Source: JANYJJ01 sp038241115 (GTDB taxonomy: Bacteria > Pseudomonadota > Gammaproteobacteria > Burkholderiales > Burkholderiaceae_C). From it: 11,735 nt of DNA. The translations under genes and the position numbers were made by a program. Shown here piece by piece: positions 1 to 6,495 of the stretch (the stretch's first letter is position 1; the number at the start of each line of letters is the position of its first letter). Where the stretch lies: NCBI GenBank assembly GCA_038241115.1, contig JBBRGA010000111.1:1-11735 (forward strand), written 5' to 3'. Under the pieces are notes generated by a model. That model saw only the letters and a list, made by a program, of their open reading frames with translations, was not told where the DNA came from and did no database searches.

Positions 1-1095
1 TCGGTCGAAACCGCGTTGAAGATGGCCCTTGCCTACCACCGCGTTCGCGGAGATGGCGCGCGCACGCGCTTGATTGGCCGTGAGCGTGGTTACCACGGCG
101 TTAACTTTGGCGGCATTTCGGTCGGTGGCATCGTGGCAAACCGCAAAATGTTCGGCACGCTTCTAAGCGGCGTGGACCACATGCGCCACACACACGATGC
201 GGCGCGCAACGCCTTTTCAAAAGGCCAGCCAGAACACGGCGAAGAATTGGCCGACGACCTGGAACGCATGGTGGCGTTGCACGATGCTTCCACCATTGCT
301 GCCGTCATTGTTGAACCTGTTGCGGGCTCAACCGGAGTTTTGGTCCCTCCGAAAGGCTACCTGCAGCGCCTGCGCAACATCTGCGACAAGCACGGTATTT
401 TGTTGATATTTGACGAGGTCATCACCGGCTTTGGTCGTTTGGGTTCGCCGTTTGCCGCCTCACACTTTGGCGTGACGCCCGACCTGATGTGCGTGGCGAA
501 GGGCTTGACCAACGGCTCCGTTCCGATGGGCGCAGTGTTTGCCAAGCAGTTCATCCAAGACGCCTTCATGAACGGGCCCGAGCACATCATCGAGTTTTTC
601 CACGGCTACACCTATTCAGCTCACCCGCTGGCTTGCGCGGCTGCACTAGGCACGCTAGACACTTACGCCGACGACGCTTTGCTTACCCGAGGCGCGACCA
701 TGGCCAAAGCGTTTGAGAACACGGTGCATTCAATGCAAGGCTTGCCCAACGTGATCGACGTTCGCAATATTGGCTTGGTGGGCGGCATTGAGCTGGCACC
801 GATTCCCGGAGAACCCGGCAAGCGCGCCTTCAACGTCTTCCTCGACTGCTGGGAAAAAGGCCTTTTGGTACGCACCACCGGTGACACGATTGCGCTGTCG
901 CCGCCACTCATCATCGAAGAAAGCCACTTGGCACAAATTGCCGACACGCTAGCAGGCGCCATACGCCGCGCCTCTGGCAACCACCATGCACCAGTTGCAG
1001 CCCTCCACCATTCGCAACATTCCCCTGTTTCCATCGATGAATCCACCCATGCGGCGGTGATGACAGCTTCCCGCGCTACCGCACACGCGGCTTGA
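1..1095 (+). CDS. Omega-amino acid (beta-alanine):pyruvate aminotransferase, 5' end missing
   Basis: Class III PLP-dependent aminotransferase, cut by the left edge; the reading frame is open from base 1, so the ATG at 16 is internal. Visible landmarks are the helix after the cofactor phosphate-binding loop (SVETALK at the first codons), RGYHG, the cofactor-contacting Asp in IFDEVITGFGR (codon 412-414), the Schiff-base Lys in CVAKGLTNG (codon 499-501) and HGYTYSAHPLACAA. The segment GRERGYHGVNFGG and the NRKMFG and AFSKG motifs resemble, from memory, the Pseudomonas putida beta-alanine:pyruvate transaminase. That enzyme moves the amino group of beta-alanine or other omega-amino acids to pyruvate, giving malonate semialdehyde and alanine in the cytoplasm. 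It fits this locus because spermidine breakdown can yield beta-alanine through 1,3-diaminopropane. The C-terminal 40 codons (973-1092) form a His/Ala-rich tail beyond the usual family end. A role as GABA or diamine aminotransferase is possible; the exact substrate is not determined by sequence. Confidence 0.88.
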   Translation, partial: SVETALKMALAYHRVRGDGARTRLIGRERGYHGVNFGGISVGGIVANRKMFGTLLSGVDHMRHTHDAARNAFSKGQPEHGEELADDLERMVALHDASTIAAVIVEPVAGSTGVLVPPKGYLQRLRNICDKHGILLIFDEVITGFGRLGSPFAASHFGVTPDLMCVAKGLTNGSVPMGAVFAKQFIQDAFMNGPEHIIEFFHGYTYSAHPLACAAALGTLDTYADDALLTRGATMAKAFENTVHSMQGLPNVIDVRNIGLVGGIELAPIPGEPGKRAFNVFLDCWEKGLLVRTTGDTIALSPPLIIEESHLAQIADTLAGAIRRASGNHHAPVAALHHSQHSPVSIDESTHAAVMTASRATAHAA

Positions 1096-1179
1096 AACTT
1101 GCGTCTCTTTGCAACGCACCAGGACCTTGCCTAGCGCAGACCTCAGACACAACGTGGCCTACCACCTAGCGCCCACCCA

Positions 1180-2505
1180 ATGAGCTTCCTTAGCGTCGAC
1201 GTTGATCTCGCCAAAAAGTCTTATTACGCCGCGACCCTGCAGCGCACGCAAAGCTTTCCGAAGCTCGAGGAAAACCTGAACTGCGATGTCGCGGTGGTCG
1301 GTGGTGGTTTGGCCGGCTTGTCAGCAGCGATCGAACTGGCGCAGCGCGGCTACAGCGTGGTGGTGCTGGAGGCGAAAGAAGTAGGCTGGGGCGCATCGGG
1401 ACGCAACGGTGGACAAGCGTTGGCAGGCTTGGCCTGCGACCAAGCCACCATCGAGGCGCAGCTTGGAATCATCGAGGCACGGCGCGTCTGGAGCATGACC
1501 CTGGAAGCAATTGCGCTGATACAAGAACGCTGCAAACGTTTCAACATTGAATGTGATTGGCAAAGCGGCTATTTGTCGTTGGCGGTGAATGCACGCAAAG
1601 CCAACGCACTGCGCCATTGGCAAGACCACATGCAGGCCGAGTACGCATTCAAAACGCAGTGGATAGCCCCTGCCGACATGGCCGAATGGATCGCCAGCCC
1701 GCGCTTTCACAGCGGCGTTTTCGACAGCACCTCGGGCCACCTCAATCCGTTGAAGTACACCTTGGGCTTGGCGCGCGCGGCAGCCAGCCTGGGCGTCAAA
1801 ATTTACGAGCACAGCGCGGTGAAAGCTCTGACGCAGGGCGAATCAGTGCGTTTGAAAACAGAATCCGGTGAAGTGCGCGCCTGCGATGTGCTGTTGGCCG
1901 GCAACGTGTACCTGCAGGGTTTGGCACCGGTGTTGCAGCCGCGAATCATGCCGGTCGGCACCTACATCGTGACTTCTGAAGCGCTCGATCCAGATTTAAT
2001 GAAGGCGCTCATCCCGAGTAAAGCGGCAGTCTGCGACACGAACTTTGTGCTCGACTACTTTCGCCCCACGCCGGACCACCGAGTGCTTTACGGCGGACGC
2101 GTCAGTTACAGCACCAGCACGCCGCGCGACCTCGAAGCCAGCATGCAAAAACGCATGGCCGCGACCTTTCCCCAACTCAAAAACACGCGCATTGAGTATT
2201 CGTGGGGCGGCTTTGTTGACATCTCGATGAACCGCGCGCCCGACTTCGGTCGACTCAAGCCGGTGGCCAGTTCGGGCAACACCAAAGGCCCGGCCAACGT
2301 GTACTACTTGCAAGGTTTCTCGGGCCACGGCTTGGCGCTGACGGGTCTGGCGGGCAAGCTGGTGGCCGAGGCCATTGATGGCAATGCCAAGCGCTTCGAC
2401 ACTTTTTCCCGCATCAAACACCGCAGTTTTCCAGGCGGCAAACTTCTGCGCACGCCCGCTTTGGTGGCCGGCATGGCGTACTACAGATTGAGAGACATGC
2501 TGTGA
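1180..2505 (+). CDS. puuB: Gamma-glutamylputrescine oxidase (FAD-dependent, PuuB-like)
   Basis: A 441-residue flavoprotein of the D-amino-acid-oxidase fold. In the Puu pathway, PuuB oxidises gamma-glutamylputrescine to gamma-glutamyl-aminobutyraldehyde with release of ammonia and hydrogen peroxide. Evidence: an N-terminal Rossmann motif VVGGGLAGLSAA (about residues 39-50) followed by the ribose-binding acidic end VVLEA (Glu64), then the family block GASGRNGGQ (71-79), and a C-terminal FAD-contacting block around QGFSGHG (about 378-384). The end, with SFPGGK and AYYRLRD, closely follows Escherichia coli PuuB as I recall it, as does the N-terminal YYAA. The ATG at 1180 is the only ATG/GTG/TTG after the in-frame TAG at 1132, so the start is firm even though no clear Shine-Dalgarno sequence precedes it. 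It lies 84 bases after the aminotransferase, and its stop overlaps the next gene by 4 bases. Other DAO-family oxidases act on sarcosine or glycine, but the neighbours favour the putrescine pathway. Confidence 0.9.
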   Translation: MSFLSVDVDLAKKSYYAATLQRTQSFPKLEENLNCDVAVVGGGLAGLSAAIELAQRGYSVVVLEAKEVGWGASGRNGGQALAGLACDQATIEAQLGIIEARRVWSMTLEAIALIQERCKRFNIECDWQSGYLSLAVNARKANALRHWQDHMQAEYAFKTQWIAPADMAEWIASPRFHSGVFDSTSGHLNPLKYTLGLARAAASLGVKIYEHSAVKALTQGESVRLKTESGEVRACDVLLAGNVYLQGLAPVLQPRIMPVGTYIVTSEALDPDLMKALIPSKAAVCDTNFVLDYFRPTPDHRVLYGGRVSYSTSTPRDLEASMQKRMAATFPQLKNTRIEYSWGGFVDISMNRAPDFGRLKPVASSGNTKGPANVYYLQGFSGHGLALTGLAGKLVAEAIDGNAKRFDTFSRIKHRSFPGGKLLRTPALVAGMAYYRLRDML

Positions 2506-3338
2506 GTCCAGCACGCATAGAACCCAATTCGCCGTCTGAGGCTCGCCGTCAGCCTGTCGTGCTGGTCCCCGCCTGCAACCGAATGCTGGGAGAACATGCC
2601 TTCTCCGTCGTTGGGAAAAAATACCTCGATGCCGTGCGCTTGGCAGGTTGCTTGCCTGTCGTGATGCCCAGCGTCGAGAGCGCTGATCTGAATCAATGGT
2701 TGAGCATGGCGGACGGCGTGTTTCTCACCGGTTCGCCCTCCAACGTCCATCCCCGACATTTCGATCAGCAAGTCCACGACACCAGCCTGCCGTTGGACCC
2801 GGCGCGCGACGCGTCTACTTTGGCTTTGATTCCCAAGGTCCTGGCAATGGGGTTGCCGTTGTTCGCGATTTGCCGAGGCTTTCAGGAAACCAATGTGGCG
2901 CTCGGCGGCAGTTTGCATCAAGCCGTTCAAGAGATGCCGGGGCAACACGATCACCGCGGCGCAGGCGCAGTAGCGAACACGCCCGCTGAGGTCGCCTATG
3001 ACCTGGCGCACAGCGTTGATGTGGTGCCCGGCGGCGTGTTGGAGCAAGTGTTGGGCAAGGCACCGTTTCAGGTGAATTCAGTACACGGTCAAGGCGTGAA
3101 CCGACTTGCTTCAGGTTTGCGCGTCGAAGCCCGCGCTCCCGACGGCTTGATTGAGGCGTTCTCCATGCCCGAAGCCAAAGCCTTCAACTTATGCGTGCAG
3201 TGGCACCCCGAATGGCAAGCCGCAAGCAACATGGTTTCCATGCGTTTGCTGAAGGCGTTTGGCAGCGCGTGTCAGTCCTACCGTGACCGCCATAAAGAAA
3301 GCGGCTCTGAGCGTGAGCGTGATCCCGATTTAGGTTGA
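2502..3338 (+). CDS. puuD: Gamma-glutamyl-gamma-aminobutyrate hydrolase (PuuD/SpuA-like)
   Basis: A 278-residue class I glutamine amidotransferase-like hydrolase (peptidase C26 group). PuuD cleaves gamma-glutamyl-GABA to glutamate and GABA, the last step of the glutamylated putrescine route. The nucleophile is Cys124 in FAICRGFQE, and the His-Glu pair is in QWHPEW (His235, Glu237). The early strand PVVLVPACNRM (about 18-28) and TGSPSNVHP (about 76-84) also fit the family. The start is a GTG at 2502 that shares GTGA with the stop of puuB, so translation is probably coupled. No ATG lies between it and the first conserved strand. The last 20 residues are charged and unconserved in appearance. 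In Pseudomonas aeruginosa the equivalent gene is spuA, which also sits just before the GS-like gene. Family assignment is secure; the exact substrate is inferred from context. Confidence 0.92.
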   Translation: MSPARIEPNSPSEARRQPVVLVPACNRMLGEHAFSVVGKKYLDAVRLAGCLPVVMPSVESADLNQWLSMADGVFLTGSPSNVHPRHFDQQVHDTSLPLDPARDASTLALIPKVLAMGLPLFAICRGFQETNVALGGSLHQAVQEMPGQHDHRGAGAVANTPAEVAYDLAHSVDVVPGGVLEQVLGKAPFQVNSVHGQGVNRLASGLRVEARAPDGLIEAFSMPEAKAFNLCVQWHPEWQAASNMVSMRLLKAFGSACQSYRDRHKESGSERERDPDLG

Positions 3339-3346
3339 CTGCGCCG

Positions 3347-3371
3347 CGTCAACAGCGCGAATCGTCAACAG
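3347..3371 (+). repeat. Pair of 9-bp direct repeats in the puuD-puuA gap
   Basis: The 9-mer CGTCAACAG occurs at 3347-3355 and again at 3363-3371, 16 bases apart start to start. Both copies are in the 92-base gap between puuD and puuA, which holds no gene and no clear terminator or promoter that I can see. Paired half-sites like these could bind a regulator, but a chance repeat is equally possible. The start of puuA is preceded only by a weak AGAG (3420-3423). Confidence 0.35.
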
Positions 3372-3430
3372 AGTAAATCGTTATTCCCAGGCTCCCGGCC
3401 TTCCTCACCAGCAATTCACAGAGCATCGTC

Positions 3431-4798
3431 ATGGCAGACAAAAGCAATTTCACCTTCAGCGACATGGAACAGTGGTTTGACGAACAACGCGTCACCGAGA
3501 TCGAGTGCCTCGTTCCCGACCTCACCGGCGTGGCGCGCGGCAAAATTCTGCCGCGCGAAAAATTCACCGAGGACCGCGGCATGCGCTTGCCCGAAGCCAT
3601 CGTCGGCATCGGCGTGACCGGTAATTTCCCGGACGACGGCCCTTACTACGACGTCATTCACCCGACAGACCGCGACATGCATTTGCGGCCCGACCCGTCG
3701 ACTGTGCGCATCGTTCCTTGGGCCACCGACCCCACGGCTCAAGTCATTCACGACTGTTTTGACCGCGACGGCAAGATGATTCCCTACGCCCCGCGCTCGG
3801 TGCTGCGCCGCATTTGCGACCTGTACGCCGCCGAGGGCTGGGACCCCGTCGTGGCACCCGAACTCGAATTTTATTTGATCGAGCGCAACTCCGATCCCAA
3901 CACGCCACTGCGCCCACCCAAAGGCCGCAGTGGCCGGGCCGAGACATCGCGCCAGGCTTATTCCATTGACGCTGTGAATGAGTTCGATCCGCTGTTTGAA
4001 GACATCTACGATTACTGCCAAAAAATGGAATTGAACGTAGACACCTTGATCCACGAAGTCGGCGCGGGTCAAATGGAAATCAACTTTTTCCACGACCACC
4101 CTTTGGGCTTGGCCGACGAAGTTTTCTTCTTCAAGCGCACGATCCGCGAGGCCGCGCTGCGCCACGAGATGTACGCCACCTTCATGGCCAAACCGATGGC
4201 CAACGAGCCCGGCAGCGCCATGCATGTGCACCAAAGCATCTTGAACAAACTGACAGGCCAAAACATTTTCAGTAATCCTGACGGTTCGGCCAGCAAAGAG
4301 TTTTATTGGTACATCGGCGGTCTGCAAAAGTACACGCCGGCTGCCATGGCTTTGTTCGCGCCTTACGTCAATTCATACCGTCGATTGGCACGCTCCAGTG
4401 CGGCCCCGATCAACATTCAGTGGGGCAGCGACAACCGCACCGTGGGCATACGTTCACCGGTGGCCACACCTGCGGCGCGACGTGTTGAAAACCGGGTGAT
4501 CGGTGCCGACGCCAACCCGTATGTGGCGCTCGCCGCCACTCTGGCGTGCGGCTACCTCGGCATGAAAAACAAAATAGAGCCCGCCCAAGAATGCAAAGGC
4601 GATGCCTATTTGTCCGAGTACCAGCTGCCGCGTTCCTTGAGTGAAGCGCTGGGTTGGTTGGCCGACGAAAAAGACCTGCACGATGTTCTGGGCAAAGACT
4701 TCATCACCGTTTACTCCGAAGTCAAGGAAATTGAGCACGATGAGTTCATGAAGGTGATCTCACCGTGGGAGCGCGAGCACTTGCTGCTGCATGTTTGA
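3431..4798 (+). CDS. puuA: Gamma-glutamylputrescine (polyamine) synthetase, glutamine synthetase family
   Basis: A 455-residue member of the glutamine synthetase superfamily. PuuA/SpuB enzymes use ATP to join glutamate to putrescine or another polyamine, the committed step of the glutamylated route. Visible domains: an N-terminal beta-grasp region with the EIECLVPDLTGVARGK segment (about 23-38), then the catalytic core with metal-ligand motifs PELEFYL (143-149) and HEVGAGQMEINF (208-219), the ATP-site block NEPGSAMHVHQS (258-269), the Arg of VGIRSP (341), and RRVENR with its metal-binding Glu353. A DNRTVGIRSP segment in place of the usual glutamine synthetase sequence, plus neighbours puuD and spuC, marks it as a catabolic paralogue and not GlnA. 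Start at 3431 is weakly supported by AGAG seven bases upstream, but MADKSNFTFSDM is a plausible N-terminus. Whether it prefers putrescine, spermidine or another amine cannot be read from sequence. Confidence 0.93.
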   Translation: MADKSNFTFSDMEQWFDEQRVTEIECLVPDLTGVARGKILPREKFTEDRGMRLPEAIVGIGVTGNFPDDGPYYDVIHPTDRDMHLRPDPSTVRIVPWATDPTAQVIHDCFDRDGKMIPYAPRSVLRRICDLYAAEGWDPVVAPELEFYLIERNSDPNTPLRPPKGRSGRAETSRQAYSIDAVNEFDPLFEDIYDYCQKMELNVDTLIHEVGAGQMEINFFHDHPLGLADEVFFFKRTIREAALRHEMYATFMAKPMANEPGSAMHVHQSILNKLTGQNIFSNPDGSASKEFYWYIGGLQKYTPAAMALFAPYVNSYRRLARSSAAPINIQWGSDNRTVGIRSPVATPAARRVENRVIGADANPYVALAATLACGYLGMKNKIEPAQECKGDAYLSEYQLPRSLSEALGWLADEKDLHDVLGKDFITVYSEVKEIEHDEFMKVISPWEREHLLLHV

Positions 4799-4814
4799 TC
4801 CGGCCGCTCCGCCC

Positions 4815-4862
4815 GAAATCACAAGATCACGGAATTAAGAAATCACGAAATCAAGAAAGCAC
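4815..4862 (+). repeat. Six-unit 8-bp degenerate tandem repeat before spuC
   Basis: In a fixed 8-base register from 4815, six consecutive units read GAAATCAC, AAGATCAC, GGAATTAA, GAAATCAC, GAAATCAA and GAAAGCAC. Units 1 and 4 are identical, units 5 and 6 differ from them by one base, unit 2 by two and unit 3 by three. The array fills nearly all of the 67-base gap between puuA and spuC and ends three bases before the ATG. The purines GAAAG (4855-4859) of the last unit are the only candidate Shine-Dalgarno sequence for spuC, six bases from the start. Such arrays arise by replication slippage. Whether copy number varies is unknown. Confidence 0.75.
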
Positions 4863-4865
4863 ACC

Positions 4866-6308
4866 ATGAACGCTGTATTGAAACCATCTTTGAGTTCTGA
4901 CCTGGGTTCTGACACACCACGCGATCACCTGACCGCGCCGCGCACCACCGAGCAGTGGCAAGCTGCCGACGCAGCGCATTACATGCACCCTTTCACTGAC
5001 TTCAAATCGCTGGCGAACAAGGGCTCGCGTGTCATTACCAAGGCCGACAACATTTACCTGTGGGACAACGACGGCCACAAAATTCTGGACGCCATGTCGG
5101 GGTTGTGGTGCGTGAATGTGGGCTACGGCCAAAATGCATTGGTGGACGCGGCTGCGGCGCAAATGCGCGAGCTGCCGTTCTACAACTCCTTCTTTCAAAC
5201 CGCCACACCACCCGCCATTGAGTTGTCCGAGTTGCTGTCGCAGGTAACACCGCCACAGTTCAAACATGTGTTTTTCTCAGGCTCTGGCTCCGAGGGCAAC
5301 GACACCGTGGTGCGCATGGTGCGCAGGTACTGGGACCTGCAAGGCCAGAGCGATCGAAGCGTCATCATCAGCCGCAAGAATGCTTATCACGGCTCGACCA
5401 TGGCCGGTGCGTCTTTGGGCGGCATGAGCTACATGCATGCTCAAGGTGGGTTGCCTATTCCCGGCATCACTCACATTGAGCAACCGTTCTGGTTTGCCCA
5501 CGGCCAGGGCATGACACGCGATGAATTTGGTATCAAAGCGGCTGGATGGCTGGAAGAAAAAATCTTGGAATTGGGTGCCAACAAAGTCGCCGCCTTCATC
5601 GGCGAACCCATCCAAGGCGCGGGCGGCGTCATCATTCCTCCGCCCACTTACTGGCCCGAGATTCAGCGCATCTGCGACAAGTACGGCGTGCTGTTGGTGG
5701 CAGATGAGGTGATCTGCGGTTTCGGCCGCACGGGCAACTGGTGGGGTTGCGAAACCTTGGGCTTCAAGCCCGACCTGATGACGTTTGCCAAAGGCGTGAC
5801 CTCGGGCTACATCCCGCTGGGCGGCGTGATGGTGGGCGACCGCATCGCCGACGTGCTGATTGAGAAAGGCGGCGAGTTCAATCACGGCTACACCTATTCG
5901 GGACACCCGGTGGCCTGCGCCGTGGCGGTGGCCAACATTCGGCTCATCCAGCGTGAGCACATGGTCGAAATCGTGCGCGACGATCTGGGCCCTTACCTGG
6001 CCCAACATTTCCAGCGGCTGTCCCACCACGAACTGATCGGCGAGGCCCAAAGCGTGGGCTTGATGGGTGCGCTGCAAATCGTCAAAAACAAAGAAACCAA
6101 CGAGCTCTTCGACAGCGCTTTGGAAGTGGGAATGCTGTGCCGCAGCCATTGCTTCAGCAACGGCTTGATCATGCGCGCCGTGGGCGACCGCATGATCATT
6201 GCGCCGCCGCTGGTCATCACGCGCGCTCAGATCGACGATCTGGTGGCGCTCATCAGCCTGTGTTTTGACCGAACGCTGGCAGACGCGAAACAGCGCGGCT
6301 GGTTGTGA
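4866..6308 (+). CDS. spuC: Putrescine/polyamine:pyruvate aminotransferase (SpuC-like)
   Basis: A 480-residue class III PLP aminotransferase. SpuC transfers the terminal amino group of putrescine (and in some bacteria cadaverine or spermidine) to pyruvate, giving 4-aminobutyraldehyde and alanine in the cytoplasm. Key residues: the phosphate-binding loop GSGSEGND (139-146), YHGST (174-178), Asp280 in ADEVICGFGR under the pyridine ring, Lys309 in FAKGVTSGYIPLGG as the Schiff-base lysine, and HGYTYSGHP (340-348). The match to Pseudomonas SpuC, recalled from memory, runs along the whole length, including AMSGLWCVNVGYG, MRELPFYNSFFQTA and the end NGLIMRAVGD. The N-terminus is about 20 residues longer than I remember for Pseudomonas SpuC. 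The ATG at 4866 follows an 8-bp tandem repeat whose last unit supplies the only Shine-Dalgarno-like purines. It probably lies in the same transcript as puuA. A related role as a beta-alanine or taurine aminotransferase is less likely. Confidence 0.92.
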   Translation: MNAVLKPSLSSDLGSDTPRDHLTAPRTTEQWQAADAAHYMHPFTDFKSLANKGSRVITKADNIYLWDNDGHKILDAMSGLWCVNVGYGQNALVDAAAAQMRELPFYNSFFQTATPPAIELSELLSQVTPPQFKHVFFSGSGSEGNDTVVRMVRRYWDLQGQSDRSVIISRKNAYHGSTMAGASLGGMSYMHAQGGLPIPGITHIEQPFWFAHGQGMTRDEFGIKAAGWLEEKILELGANKVAAFIGEPIQGAGGVIIPPPTYWPEIQRICDKYGVLLVADEVICGFGRTGNWWGCETLGFKPDLMTFAKGVTSGYIPLGGVMVGDRIADVLIEKGGEFNHGYTYSGHPVACAVAVANIRLIQREHMVEIVRDDLGPYLAQHFQRLSHHELIGEAQSVGLMGALQIVKNKETNELFDSALEVGMLCRSHCFSNGLIMRAVGDRMIIAPPLVITRAQIDDLVALISLCFDRTLADAKQRGWL

Positions 6309-6333
6309 TTCAGATCTGTTGTCCAGCCAGCGC

Positions 6334-6371
6334 CGCATACCCCTCAAAGCGTCCACGGCACGGGGTTTGCG
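6334..6371 (+). repeat. Imperfect inverted repeat overlapping the promoter
   Basis: The arms are CGCATACCCC (6334-6343) and GGGGTTTGCG (6362-6371). Nine of ten positions pair (the T6338/T6367 position does not), around an 18-base centre. The right arm covers most of the downstream part of the sigma-54-like promoter, including its TTGC. It could be an operator for a repressor or a hairpin in the 3' end of the spuC transcript. It lacks a T-tract, so it does not look like a terminator itself. Confidence 0.45.
6356..6370 (+). promoter_or_regulatory. Near-consensus sigma-54 (-24/-12) promoter for the transport genes
   Basis: The bases GGCACG, four spacer bases, then TTGC give the GG and GC dinucleotides exactly ten bases apart. 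This matches the accepted consensus TGGCACG-N4-TTGC at every fixed position except the first (C for T). The predicted start of transcription is about 12 bases past the -12 C, near 6382, leaving a leader of about 114 bases before the binding-protein ATG at 6496. RpoN control with an NtrC- or CbrB-type activator is known for polyamine and amino-acid catabolism in proteobacteria, so the placement makes biological sense. No activator gene is in the window and the enhancer sites are not certain. Confidence 0.62.
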
Positions 6372-6388
6372 TGTAACCGATGAGGCTG

Positions 6389-6419
6389 CCGAGCTGGCTA
6401 GACTGGCTCGGAGTTTTTT
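6389..6419 (+). terminator. Rho-independent terminator-like hairpin
   Basis: CCGAGC (6389-6394) pairs with GCTCGG (6406-6411). The 11-base loop can pair further through T-G, G-T and G-C steps next to the stem. Two bases later a run of six T follows (6414-6419). It lies 80 bases past the spuC stop, so the simplest reading is the terminator of the catabolic operon. The predicted start from the sigma-54-like promoter is only about 7 bases upstream of the stem, which would put the hairpin at the very 5' end of the transport mRNA. It could then act as an attenuator or a 5' stabilising stem instead. Confidence 0.6.
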
Positions 6420-6482
6420 ACCCTTTGTCGCTGATGTCCAAAGTGTTGTTCATTCAGAGCGATGTTCAGTTTGTTTTGAAAA

Positions 6483-6488
6483 AAAGGA
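6483..6488 (+). promoter_or_regulatory. Ribosome binding site that fixes the start of the binding protein
   Basis: The sequence AAAGGA, within an A-rich stretch, lies seven bases before the ATG at 6496. This matters because the frame stays open upstream to at least 6199, so frame length alone would give a false, much longer protein. Confidence 0.75.
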
Positions 6489-6495
6489 AATTTGC

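Noticed and set aside
2842..2856. Second sigma-54-like match (TGGCA, six bases, TTGC) inside puuD
   Set aside because: It is within coding sequence encoding the strand before the catalytic Cys, about 575 bases from the next start. It lacks the CG of the upstream box. A chance match in this much sequence is plausible.
3416..4327. Long minus-strand open frame (303 codons) opposite puuA
   Set aside because: It is a shadow frame produced by codon bias in a GC-rich gene. No signal, domain or ribosome binding site supports it, and the + strand encodes a clear glutamine synthetase-family enzyme.
5277..6356. Minus-strand open frame of 359 codons opposite spuC
   Set aside because: It lies opposite a fully conserved aminotransferase; its composition (rich in His, Ala, Val, Gln) is typical of antisense shadows.
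6199..6495. In-frame upstream extension of the binding-protein frame, nearly 100 extra residues
   Set aside because: It overlaps the end of spuC in another frame, has no family resemblance, and would bury the signal peptide. The ribosome binding site at 6483-6488 and the signal sequence both support 6496.
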